Assembly (NCBI GenBank): GCA_947258895.1
Contig: CAMYKE010000047.1
Location: 1-11,041, forward strand
From: an uncultured Pseudomonadales bacterium
GTDB taxonomy: Bacteria > Pseudomonadota > Gammaproteobacteria > Pseudomonadales > IMCC2047
Direction of reading: 5' to 3'
DNA length: 11,041 nt
Positions within the stretch are counted from its first letter, which is position 1. Every line of letters begins with the position of its first letter. The notes beneath the pieces are model-generated. The model worked only from the letters and a program-made list of their open reading frames with translations. It was not told where the DNA came from and did no database searches. Positions 1-6,987 of this stretch are shown here, piece by piece. Position numbers and translations under genes: made by a program.

Positions 1-228
1 GTTGGGCGTGTAAAAGGTGCCGAACGGCGTCGGCAGCGCCCGGCCGCCGGCCAGTGTTTCGCCGCCGTCGGCGGTGTGACAGTGTGCGCAACCACTGATG
101 GTGAACGCATATTCACCGGCGGAGAGCGCCGTTTTGACGCCGTCCTGCTGTGCGGGTGCGGCGGTCGGTAACAGTAGCAGGATCAAAAAAAACCGGCGCA
201 GCAAGGCGCCGGTCGATCGCGTCGACAA
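1..228 (-). CDS. c-type cytochrome, 5' part only (runs off left edge)
   Basis: This is the N-terminal 76 residues of an exported c-type cytochrome; the rest lies beyond base 1. With the TTG start at 228 the protein has an arginine-rich n-region, a hydrophobic stretch (FFLILLLLPTAAPA, residues 13-26) with likely cleavage after AAPA, then one heme-binding CAHCH at residues 47-51. The following GGRALPTPFGTFYTPN resembles the first domain of mono/diheme cytochromes c that accept electrons from periplasmic sugar or alcohol dehydrogenases (COG2010 type); this family call is from memory. No ATG is available: an in-frame TAG, the stop of the upstream cytochrome c' gene, sits 6 nt before the TTG. A second TTG at 204 would give a shorter, equally plausible signal peptide. 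An AAGGA about 13 nt before the TTG is a poorly spaced ribosome site. A terminator-like hairpin overlaps the first codons, so transcription may be attenuated here. The cytochrome identity is firm; the exact start is not. Confidence 0.8.
   Translation of the reverse strand, partial: MSTRSTGALLRRFFLILLLLPTAAPAQQDGVKTALSAGEYAFTISGCAHCHTADGGETLAGGRALPTPFGTFYTPN
185..213 (-). terminator. Rho-independent terminator-like hairpin after the cytochrome c' gene
   Basis: Read on the minus strand, ACCGGCGC and GCGCCGGT form a perfect 8-bp, mostly G:C stem around a 6-nt loop (192-199 paired with 206-213). It is followed directly by a run of eight T (185-192). It begins about 22 nt downstream of the cytochrome c' stop codon, the usual place for an intrinsic terminator. 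It also lies inside the signal-peptide codons of the next open frame (TTG at 228 or 204), so it may act as a partial attenuator between the two cytochrome genes. Termination itself is inferred. Confidence 0.65.
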
Positions 229-234
229 GACAGC

Positions 235-699
235 CTACTTTTCCTTGCGGAAGTCGTCGTGGCAGCCCTTGCAGGCCGAGCCGAGATCGCTGACCGCGGG
301 GCGCAGCGCATCGAAGCCGTTGCCGGCGGCGTCCGCCAGCGCAGTTACCGCGTCGGCGTAAGCCTTACCCTTGTCGGCGATCTCGGGGTAGGTCGACCAG
401 ATTTCCGGCAACGCGTCGGACTCGCTGTACTTGTCGCTGCCGGTGCCCTCTGCCCATGCGCGCCCCATGTCAAGCAACAGCTGCGCCTTGAGGTTGCTGG
501 CCGACGTGCTCGCCAACTCGGCGTCGTAGGGAATCTTGCCGCGCGCCATGCCGAACAGCGGTCCGGCATTGAAACTGCGTAATTGCATTTCACCCTGGCG
601 GGCCTTGATCAGGCCGAGATTGGGATCGTCGGCCGCGCCGACAGGGACGACGTACACCGCGCCAAGTAACAAGAGACCGATCCTGGTCTGGGGTTTCAT
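235..699 (-). CDS. cytochrome c' / c-556 family protein
   Basis: This encodes a periplasmic monoheme cytochrome of 154 residues, the normal size for the cytochrome c' (Cytochrom_C_2) four-helix-bundle family. Residues 1-22 are a signal peptide with likely cleavage after VGA-A. The single heme motif CKGCH is at 143-147, close to the C-terminus, followed by DDFRKEK, which is the family hallmark. Met38 is about residue 16 of the mature protein, where this family places its distal heme-pocket residue; whether it ligates the iron (c-556-like) or only shields it (c'-like) cannot be read from sequence. The ATG at 699 is chosen because GAGGAG (707-712) lies 7 nt upstream; the frame stays open further upstream but without support. 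The cytochrome c frame follows 6 nt after the stop, suggesting a shared message modulated by the hairpin at 185-213. Such proteins bind NO/CO or carry electrons; which applies here is unknown. Confidence 0.9.
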   Translation of the reverse strand: MKPQTRIGLLLLGAVYVVPVGAADDPNLGLIKARQGEMQLRSFNAGPLFGMARGKIPYDAELASTSASNLKAQLLLDMGRAWAEGTGSDKYSESDALPEIWSTYPEIADKGKAYADAVTALADAAGNGFDALRPAVSDLGSACKGCHDDFRKEK

Positions 700-706
700 A
701 TGCTGT

Positions 707-712
707 CTCCTC
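707..712 (-). promoter_or_regulatory. Ribosome binding site deciding the cytochrome c' start
   Basis: On the minus strand GAGGAG is separated by 7 nt from the ATG at 699. An alternative ATG overlapping this site (about 714) would place the Shine-Dalgarno sequence inside the coding region, so the 699 start is preferred. Confidence 0.7.
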
Positions 713-819
713 ATCGTTGGGTATAAGGAGAGTAAACGCCCCGTCGGCCATTCGCAAGCAAATACGGATTCTGGCCACGGCTCCGCAGTCTCTACCATTC
801 GACGCGCCCCACAACTCGG

Positions 820-2052
820 GTGCCAACCGCAGGCGCTGTCTGAATCTGTTTCCTATACTCAGGCCGGCTTGGGAATCTGCGTTGGGGAGGACAAAAACAA
901 ACTCCTCTCCTCCCATTCAACCATAAAAATCAGTTTCTCTTCCAAGCTCCGAAGCTATACGAGCAAATCCGTCCAATGCTGCACCGTCAGCGCTGTGCCC
1001 CCGTTTATCGTTGTTTTTTTGAAGGTATCGATATCTATTCAAAGTTTAGTCAAGCAGGAGCCAGAGCGATTTGAGAGTTATATGTGTGCTGTGAATCGCT
1101 CTGTGGTTGCAATTCGGTTCGGCAAACCCGTTCTATCAGTTCCTCTTCAGACCGCTTTTTGTAAATAATGTAGCTCAACGTATCCGCATGCAACTGAATC
1201 AGAATATAGTCATCCTTACAGCAAGGTTCAGTGGGTGCTAATCTGGAAAATTGTGGTTCCATAGGTTTCTCCGTTAATTTTGAAGGGACCGCCGATGTAC
1301 AAATTCAAGCCGGAAATCCCGGTAGCAGGGGCGAGTCCGGATTTTACTCTCACCTGCGAAGTAGAAGCCGACCGGGCTATCCGCACGTAATGCATGTACG
1401 CCGCAAGTTCCCGATAGATCGAATTTGGTTAGCGGCTTTAGTTCTTCGTTGAAGCCGACACAGTGCTCAACGACATATTTATTACCATCTATCCGTGACT
1501 GAAAGGCGAATTCAAGACCAAAGTGGATCAGGCCAACCTTGAGCAATGACTCTGTTTTCTGTGTGTCGGTCAGTGTAGAATCGGCAAAATTAGCGTGAAC
1601 TTTCTGAAGGGTATCCAGAGATTTATCCGAGGAACGCGCTGGCCGAATGATGCCCATATACTCCACGACTGGCCCTTCAGCGAAGCGCATGGCGGCGCCA
1701 GTAGTCAACCCGGAAATTTATCTCCATCAGCGCGGCAATAGGCAATCCGGTAGCTTTCTGCAGCTTTTTTGCTGGATGCGTTAAAGCATTCTTTACGTTT
1801 TTCAGAAAAGTCGCGCTCGTCTGCATACAGAATCCTGCTCTCATTCCTGTATAACTCGCCAAAAGTATCACCAAAAAGTTTCTCGGTTGCCGAATTGACA
1901 TAAATGATCCGACGGCTGATGTCAGCAACGACTAGAGCTTCTGGCAAATTATCAAATAGTTCGGTGAGTAACGATGTCGATAGAGAGTCGATATTTGCGG
2001 TGTAGCAATCAACCAACTCCCGATTGAACTTGCAAATGCTATTCTTTGACAT
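820..2052 (-). pseudogene. Decayed PAS-GAF-GGDEF diguanylate cyclase
   Basis: The minus strand carries successive pieces of one signalling protein in different frames. From an ATG at 2052 a PAS domain can be read (LFDNLPEALVVADISRRIIY onward) until a TGA at about 1705-1707. Its end (EGPVVEYMGIIR) and a GAF domain (LLKVGLIHFGLEFAF to RPCYRDFRLEF) continue in another frame down to about 1300. The GAF tail YIGGPFKINGETYGTTIF needs a third frame, and the linker LIQLHADTL-KKRSEEELIER a fourth (about 1250-1120). The GGDEF core follows: IDIDTFKK (about 1020-1038), then after another shift GHSADGAALDGFARIASEL. RETD matches the product-inhibition I-site RxxD, and GGEEFVFVLPNAD is the signature loop. 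An in-frame TGA at 917-919 stands where the usual Arg before GGEEF belongs (CGA to TGA would explain it), and another TGA lies at 1039-1041. Homology is lost near 820, so the C-terminal GGDEF part is missing. No ribosome site is seen. Assembly indels could explain some shifts, not all lesions. Confidence 0.85.
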
Positions 2053-2100
2053 GCAGAAATCTCAGGCAATGAGAACCTGTTAACGAAACCCTCTGTCCTG

Positions 2101-2391
2101 TTAGTGATTTCGTATCGATTTTTCGATCGTGTCACTAGTTTCAAAATAATCGTGCAGGGATATCAGCAGTACGCACAGAGGGTTTTTACGTAGTACGAGA
2201 CCTCGCTCTGCGGCTGGATATTGCAGTGGTAACTTGATTGGCTCAACAAACAGAATCGGTACAATGCCAAAATTCCCTGACCCATTATGCGACTTCTGTA
2301 AGGCAAAGTGGTACAGCTCAAACACAGGCACGTCCCCCTCTCCATCCGATTCGTGAGTTCGTTCTTTTCCGAGACTACTCGTACGGAGCAT
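2101..2391 (-). CDS. Unrecognised small ORF upstream of the PAS-GAF-GGDEF remnant
   Basis: This is a 96-codon open frame that I do not recognise. It starts at an ATG (2391) preceded at 8 nt by GGAGAG, a reasonable ribosome site, and ends 48 nt before the ATG of the PAS-GAF-GGDEF remnant on the same strand. The sequence has no clear signal peptide, membrane segment or metal motif. A central stretch (FGIVPILFVEPIKLPLQYP) reads like ordinary folded protein and might be a fragment of a sensor or binding domain. It sits in the AT-richer, decaying region, so it may itself be a degraded piece. Only the ribosome site and the uninterrupted frame support it. Confidence 0.25.
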   Translation of the reverse strand: MLRTSSLGKERTHESDGEGDVPVFELYHFALQKSHNGSGNFGIVPILFVEPIKLPLQYPAAERGLVLRKNPLCVLLISLHDYFETSDTIEKSIRNH

Positions 2392-2720
2392 GGATGTTTC
2401 TCTCCATTTCGGGGGTCTTTGTTTAAATGGCCGTATTGTGGCGTTGGGAGCGCTACGACAAATGGATTTAGGGTATGTAAATGTAGTCTATGAACGTGTC
2501 ATATTGGCAGAATGTTCATGAGTACGATCACAAATGATGAAGAGTTGCCAGGCGCAGCGATTGTGGAATTATAGGACCATGTGGAGCACAACCAACTTAA
2601 GCTGTAATTATCGCGTAGCCGCGACGCCAGCTGCGCAGTAAAATTTATTGCAGGCCGGTGAGCCGTGAAACAAATCAGCAACTCGAGCCTGCACAAACGG
2701 CTTGAGGCCGCCGCCGGAAA
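2392..2720. other. Gene-free stretch before the multiheme cytochrome gene
   Basis: I see no convincing gene here. A 20-codon frame at 2512-2574 on the plus strand (beginning MFMSTITNDEELPGAA) looks protein-like but ends at a TAG and has no recognisable family. No strong sigma-70 promoter or Shine-Dalgarno sequence for the gene at 2721 stands out. Base composition is lower in GC than the flanking genes, as in the whole 900-2700 region. Confidence 0.5.
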
Positions 2721-5012
2721 ATGCGCAAATACAAGCTCGGGTTATCAACCAATAATCATGAATTGAGCAAGCCATTGCCAACAAAACGCCTCTACGTCCT
2801 CCTGCTAGTATCACTCGTACCTGGAGGTCTGTTTGCAGAACCCTCCTTTGTCGGTGCAGAGCACTGCCGCTCCTGTCATGCCGATGCCTATGCCGATTGG
2901 CAGCAGTCCGATCACGCGAAGGCGCAGCAGGTTGCCAGCGAAGCTACCGTGCTGGGAGACTTCTCCGGGGTGGAGGTCGACTTCCACTCCATCAAGAGCC
3001 GCCTGTACCGGAAGGAAGGCACTTTTCTCATCGATACACGCAACCGCGAAGGTGAGACCCGCACATTTCCCATCCTGTATACCTTCGGCCACTATCCGTT
3101 GCAGCAGTACCTGGTGGATATCGGCAAGGGGCACCTGCAGGCGCTGAATATCGCGTGGGATAGCCGCCCCGCGGAACAGGGCGGGCAACGCTGGTTTCAC
3201 CTGCAGCCTGACGAGCAGATTACATCCGAGCATCCCCTGTTCTGGGCCGGGCACTTTCAAAACTGGAACAGCCGCTGCGCCGAATGCCATGTCACCAATT
3301 ACGAGAAGAACTTCAACCCGACGGATATGAGCTTCGCCAGCCGCTGGAGCGATGGGAACGTTGCCTGCGAGGCCTGCCATGGGCCTGCTTCGAAGCATAT
3401 CGAACTGGCGCAACTGGGCCAGGTGAGAGCGGATAACAGCGGGTTTGCCCGCAGCAAATCCAGGTCGCTGCGATGGCAATACCAGCCGGGAGATCCCATT
3501 GCCAACCCAAATGGACCGCCCGCCGCTGATCACATCAACATGTGTGGCGGTTGCCACGCGTTGCGAATGCCACTGGCCGAAATCAAGCCGAATGCGGACT
3601 TTCATGACAGCTTTCGTTTGCAGCTGCTACACCAGGGGGCGTACTTTGCCGACGGCCAGATCCAGGAAGAGGTGTTCGTGAGCGGGTCGTTCCTGCAAAG
3701 CAAGATGCACCAGAACGGCGTGACCTGTGGCGACTGCCACAACCCCCATACCGGCAAGGTCAAGGTGGACGGCAATGGCCTTTGCGCCCGCTGCCACTCG
3801 CCCACTGTCTTTGATACACCCGAGCACCACCATCACCGCCAGGCCTCGAGCGGCGCCCGGTGCGTGAATTGCCACATGCCGGCGCGCACCTACATGGGGG
3901 TCGATGACCGGCGCGACCACAGCTTTACCATTCCTCGCCCGCAGCTAGCGGCCGCCGTCGGCGCGCCGAACGCGTGCACCGGCTGCCATGACGACAAAGA
4001 CAACGACTGGACCGCAGAGGTGGTGGATGGCTGGGGCGTGGATGCTGCCGTCGCGCACTGGGCCAGCGTGAATCAACAGGCCCGCAACCTGGATATACTC
4101 GCGACCGAGTCGCTGATCGCAACCGTTTTAGATGCCAGCAAGCCGCCCATCGTACGCGCCTCGCTCCTGAGCCAACTAGGCAGCATTCCCTCCCCGGAAA
4201 GTGTTCGTGCGGCCGCGGCGATGTTACAGGACGAGGATCCATTGCTGCGCCGGGCGGCAGTCTCCGCGCTACGGCCGGTTCCAATCAGGCAGCGTTGGCA
4301 GCTGCTGGCGCCGCATATGGGCGATGCCAATAGAGTGGTGCGGTTTGAAATCGCGGGGAGCCTGGCCGAAGCCTATTCACAGTTACCCGCAGCGCAACGA
4401 GCGAGTCTGGAGAAGTTATTGCAGGAGTATCGCCAGATGCTGTCACATACCCTTGATTCCCTGGCCACCCAGCTCAATCTGGCGGTTCTGGAACTGGCGT
4501 TGGGCAATCGCGAACAAGCGCTGGCGGCCTACCGTCGCGCGCTTGAGATTGCCCCCGGGTACGTGCCCGCGCTGGTGAACCTGGCCGAATTTCAGCGCGG
4601 GGTGGGCAATAACGCAGAAGAGGAAAAATTATTGGCGCGCGCATTGGCTGTCGCTCCCGACAGTGCGACGGTGCAGCATGCCTATGGACTGCATCTTGTC
4701 CGGGCCAAAGAATATGCCGGTGCGCTCCCCTACCTCAAACAAGCGCTGGCGCTGGACGACTCCCAGCCACGCCACGCTTACGTGTATGCCGTCGCCCTGG
4801 ATTCCCGGGGGGATACCAAAGCCGCCATCAGAGTGTTGGTCGACGCGGCGAAACGCTGGCCCAACCAGGTGGACCTGTTGTTGTTGCTCGTGTCCTATAT
4901 GGACAAGACGGGCAGCACGATGGCCATTCACTCGCATCTCGCAGCACTCGACAGAATAGCACCCGAATCGCCGGAGGTACGGCGGTTAATCCGGAAGTAC
5001 CGCCTACCCTAG
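2721..5012 (+). CDS. Exported octaheme c-type cytochrome with HEAT-like and TPR repeats
   Basis: This encodes a 763-residue periplasmic multiheme protein. A hydrophobic signal segment (about 24-38) ends in GGLFA, with likely cleavage after Ala39. Eight CXXCH heme motifs start at residues 49, 186, 216, 275, 336, 355, 381 and 419; a cluster of histidines near 373 could supply axial ligands. After the heme region come HEAT-like helical repeats (about 473-550, with DEDPLLRRAAVSAL) and then TPR-type repeats (about 577-745, with NREQALAAYRRALEIAPGY). The layout matches a bacterial group of cytochrome c554-like/doubled-CXXCH proteins fused to TPRs, whose biochemical role is not settled. Electron transfer to or from a docked partner is the natural inference. 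The ATG at 2721 has only a weak, distant GAGG; it gives an unusually long n-region, and a TTG at 2763 would give a tidier signal peptide. The gene has no same-strand neighbour close by and converges on sthA. Confidence 0.88.
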   Translation: MRKYKLGLSTNNHELSKPLPTKRLYVLLLVSLVPGGLFAEPSFVGAEHCRSCHADAYADWQQSDHAKAQQVASEATVLGDFSGVEVDFHSIKSRLYRKEGTFLIDTRNREGETRTFPILYTFGHYPLQQYLVDIGKGHLQALNIAWDSRPAEQGGQRWFHLQPDEQITSEHPLFWAGHFQNWNSRCAECHVTNYEKNFNPTDMSFASRWSDGNVACEACHGPASKHIELAQLGQVRADNSGFARSKSRSLRWQYQPGDPIANPNGPPAADHINMCGGCHALRMPLAEIKPNADFHDSFRLQLLHQGAYFADGQIQEEVFVSGSFLQSKMHQNGVTCGDCHNPHTGKVKVDGNGLCARCHSPTVFDTPEHHHHRQASSGARCVNCHMPARTYMGVDDRRDHSFTIPRPQLAAAVGAPNACTGCHDDKDNDWTAEVVDGWGVDAAVAHWASVNQQARNLDILATESLIATVLDASKPPIVRASLLSQLGSIPSPESVRAAAAMLQDEDPLLRRAAVSALRPVPIRQRWQLLAPHMGDANRVVRFEIAGSLAEAYSQLPAAQRASLEKLLQEYRQMLSHTLDSLATQLNLAVLELALGNREQALAAYRRALEIAPGYVPALVNLAEFQRGVGNNAEEEKLLARALAVAPDSATVQHAYGLHLVRAKEYAGALPYLKQALALDDSQPRHAYVYAVALDSRGDTKAAIRVLVDAAKRWPNQVDLLLLLVSYMDKTGSTMAIHSHLAALDRIAPESPEVRRLIRKYRLP

Positions 5013-5050
5013 ACATAATGATTTGACCTGTCCTACCTCAACGCGAAATC

Positions 5051-5154
5051 CGGGGACAGTTTACTTAATTAGCGGCACCGAGCTTCGATTCGCTTCTTAA
5101 AGTGAGCTCAGGGGAAGACCTATCAATTTGGTCGAATCAGGTAAACTGTCCCCG
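5051..5154. repeat. Inverted-repeat element with GGGGACAGTTTAC ends (REP/RAYT-type, MITE-like)
   Basis: CGGGGACAGTTTAC (5051-5064) and its exact reverse complement GTAAACTGTCCCCG (5141-5154) face each other across 76 nt. These ends resemble the palindromic sequences that flank REP-associated tyrosine transposases and their deletion derivatives in gammaproteobacteria; this is recognition from memory. The inner part carries no transposase frame, so the element is a non-autonomous remnant. It lies between the converging multiheme and sthA genes, where its foldback RNA could also help end transcription from either side. Confidence 0.6.
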
Positions 5155-5162
5155 AAAATCCT

Positions 5163-6572
5163 TCAGGTTCTTATCTTGTGCCCCGCCAGGTTACCCAATC
5201 CGTCGTAACAGGCATACTTGTACAGATCATGGTGGGTCGGGAAGTTAAACACTGTGGCAATGACGTCATCCACGGATTTGCCGTCGCTGACCAGGGTCAT
5301 GCCGTAGTGAATGAGTTCCGTGGCCATGCGGCCGATAATGTGAACTCCCAGGACAACCTTGGTCTCGCGATGAAACACTATTTTCAGGAACCAGTCATCC
5401 TGGACGCCCATGATCATGCCGCGGGCGATATTCTTGTAGTAGCACTTGCCCGTACAGTAAGGAATATTGCTGTCTTTTGCTGCATCTTCGGTCATACCCA
5501 CCATGGACACCTCCGGCACCGTGTAAATGCCGTAGGGAAAATACTGCGAAAGCTTATGCAGATCCCCGACATTGAACATGTAGGAAACTGCAACCCGACC
5601 CTGGTCCATGCTGGTACTCGCCAACGCGGGAAAACCGATTACGTCTCCAACCGCATAGATATGGTCCACGTTAGTCTGATATTTTTCATTCACCAGCACC
5701 GTTTCACGCTTGCCGGTTTCGATCCCCGCGGCGGCACAATCCAGTGACTGAATATTGCCACTTCTACCGGCGGCAAACAGGAACATATCGACGTCCAGAA
5801 CCTGGCCGCCGCCAAGCTGAAGTTTTAGCGGTTTATCATCGGCATCGGGAACGTCAAACGCGGTCACCGAATTGCTAAACAGGATCTCGATGTTCTTCTC
5901 GCGCATCTGGTGCACCAGGGCCCGCGCCAGCTCTTCATCCAGAAAACCCAGAATTTCATCCTGGTTGTTCACGATGTAAACGCTGATGCCCATGGCCGCG
6001 AAAATGGTCGCGTACTCACAGCCGATGACACCGGCCCCCAACACACACAGCGACTTGGGAAACCGCTCGATGCCAAGGATCGAATCAGAGTCGTGCACCC
6101 GGTTGCTGTCGAAGGGGATATCCGCAGGCCGAAACGGGTAGCTGCCGGTGGCGATCAATATCTGCTTGCCGTAGATGCGTTGTTCGTCCTCGCCCGCGAT
6201 CTTCACGACGTGCTGGTCGATAAAACTCGCTGTACCCCGGTACAGATGGATATTATGCCGCCGGATGTTGTCTTCGACTTCCTTGCCGCAGATTTGGGTG
6301 ACGACGTTCTTGCGGTACATGAAATCGGTGATGCCGGTTTCGCGGGCGAAATCCCGGTCCATGCTGTAAAGGCCCTTTTCATAAATCCGCGAGAAATAGA
6401 CTGCGGTTTCCTTCAGGGTCTTGGAGGGCAATGTGCCGGTCTGGACCCCCGCGCCTCCGAACTGTTCCGCTTTTTCGACCAGGGCAACCCGGTAGCCAAA
6501 ATAGGCGGCCTTGGCGGCGCCTTTCTCGCCGGCCGGTCCGGAGCCGATTACGACAAGATCATATTCTTCCAT
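5163..6572 (-). CDS. sthA: Soluble (Si-specific) NAD(P)+ transhydrogenase, SthA/UdhA type
   Basis: This cytoplasmic FAD enzyme of 469 residues would interconvert NADH/NADP+ and NAD+/NADPH, typically draining excess NADPH. The N-terminal FAD site IGSGPAG is at 9-15, the second dinucleotide site GAGVIG at 179-184, and the flavin motif YAVGD at 306-310. The interface domain holds PTHHDLYKYA near the C-terminus, matching the PTMAEAYRVA region of E. coli SthA. Both redox-active cysteines of the wider disulfide reductase family are absent: the segment reads GGAGVQTGTLPSK (39-51), with Gly and Thr at the two cysteine positions. This argues against lipoamide dehydrogenase or glutathione reductase and for a transhydrogenase. 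E. coli SthA itself keeps the first cysteine, as I recall. The ATG at 6572 puts the FAD site at its normal distance from the N-terminus, although its ribosome site is weak. A candidate promoter and palindrome lie at 6650-6687. Confidence 0.9.
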   Translation of the reverse strand: MEEYDLVVIGSGPAGEKGAAKAAYFGYRVALVEKAEQFGGAGVQTGTLPSKTLKETAVYFSRIYEKGLYSMDRDFARETGITDFMYRKNVVTQICGKEVEDNIRRHNIHLYRGTASFIDQHVVKIAGEDEQRIYGKQILIATGSYPFRPADIPFDSNRVHDSDSILGIERFPKSLCVLGAGVIGCEYATIFAAMGISVYIVNNQDEILGFLDEELARALVHQMREKNIEILFSNSVTAFDVPDADDKPLKLQLGGGQVLDVDMFLFAAGRSGNIQSLDCAAAGIETGKRETVLVNEKYQTNVDHIYAVGDVIGFPALASTSMDQGRVAVSYMFNVGDLHKLSQYFPYGIYTVPEVSMVGMTEDAAKDSNIPYCTGKCYYKNIARGMIMGVQDDWFLKIVFHRETKVVLGVHIIGRMATELIHYGMTLVSDGKSVDDVIATVFNFPTHHDLYKYACYDGLGNLAGHKIRT

Positions 6573-6607
6573 TGCAGTACGAATCCGCTGTATGAATACT
6601 GCTGTCC

Positions 6608-6628
6608 CGGGTGGTTTGCTGCCACCCG
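6608..6628 (-). other. Hairpin in the predicted sthA leader
   Basis: CGGGTGG (6608-6614) pairs perfectly with CCACCCG (6622-6628) around a 7-nt loop. It lies between the candidate promoter (6650-6678) and the sthA start codon, so it would be in the 5' untranslated RNA. It has no T tract and is not a terminator. A function is not evident. Confidence 0.35.
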
Positions 6629-6649
6629 TTGTTATGCTCTACTACAGAC

Positions 6650-6678
6650 AGGATAAACACATTGGCGGATCCAGACAA
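6650..6678 (-). promoter_or_regulatory. Candidate sigma-70 promoter of sthA
   Basis: On the minus strand TTGTCT (6673-6678) and TATCCT (6650-6655) are separated by exactly 17 nt, each matching the consensus hexamer at four of six positions. The start codon is about 80 nt downstream. The -35 lies inside the palindrome at 6673-6687, as expected for a repressor-controlled promoter. Based on pattern only. Confidence 0.4.
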
Positions 6679-6687
6679 ACTTTGTCT
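6673..6687. promoter_or_regulatory. Perfect 15-bp palindrome, candidate operator upstream of sthA
   Basis: AGACAAA-C-TTTGTCT is a perfect 7+1+7 inverted repeat. It covers the candidate -35 of the sthA promoter, which suggests a dimeric repressor site. I do not recognise it as the consensus of a specific regulator. Confidence 0.4.
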
Positions 6688-6900
6688 TTAACCTCGTGGC
6701 GACGGGGACTGGCCCATAGCTCTCGCCGAGGCGGCAGCCAATCCGGGTTCGCGCCATGACCGCTCACCTTTTCCCAAAATGGGGATCAATAGCCTGTTAA
6801 GCTTGCTTTGACTCGGCCTGGTGTCCGCGTAGCGCGACCGCGCAATCAAGAATCGCAAGCCGCGACGGGTCTTTTCGAAAGCCATCTGCGCAGCGCGGGA
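6688..6900. other. Intergenic region between the divergent sthA and MBL-hydrolase genes
   Basis: This is part of the 415-nt divergent spacer between 6573 and 6987. I see no recognisable gene: a 77-codon frame on the minus strand (6688-6921) has a low-complexity, Arg/Ser-rich translation and no family resemblance. No tRNA, riboswitch or repeat was recognised. Confidence 0.5.
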
Positions 6901-6929
6901 TGTTGCCATCACAGGCGGCATGATATGAT
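6901..6929 (+). promoter_or_regulatory. Candidate promoter of the MBL-hydrolase gene
   Basis: TATGAT (6924-6929) is a good -10 hexamer. TGTTGC (6901-6906), 17 nt upstream, is a weak -35. The gene starts about 58 nt downstream with a GAGGA ribosome site at 6977-6981. Confidence 0.35.
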
Positions 6930-6987
6930 CTACGTGCGCATCCTGCGGCGTTTAGCCCGCATCTTTTGAGATAGCCGAGGACTCAGC

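Noticed and set aside
536..1168. A 210-codon open frame on the plus strand
   Set aside because: It runs antisense through the cytochrome c' gene and the GGDEF remnant, both of which have clear family motifs on the minus strand; its translation resembles nothing and has no ribosome site.
2512..2574. A 20-codon plus-strand frame starting MFMSTITNDEELPG
   Set aside because: It looks like the start of a real protein but stops after 20 codons, has no strong ribosome site and matches no family I can name.
2617..2640. Short GC-rich foldback (CGCG-TAGC-CGCG and similar)
   Set aside because: Stems of only four bases in a GC-rich run are expected by chance; there is no T tract or conserved arrangement.
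2811..3605. A 264-codon minus-strand frame
   Set aside because: It is the antisense shadow of the multiheme cytochrome, whose CXXCH motifs fix the plus-strand frame.
5910..6656. A 248-codon plus-strand frame
   Set aside because: It is antisense to sthA; the dinucleotide-binding motifs are on the minus strand.
6688..6921. A 77-codon minus-strand frame in the sthA/hydrolase spacer
   Set aside because: Its composition is Arg/Ser-rich with no recognisable domain or ribosome site, and it overlaps the likely divergent promoter region.
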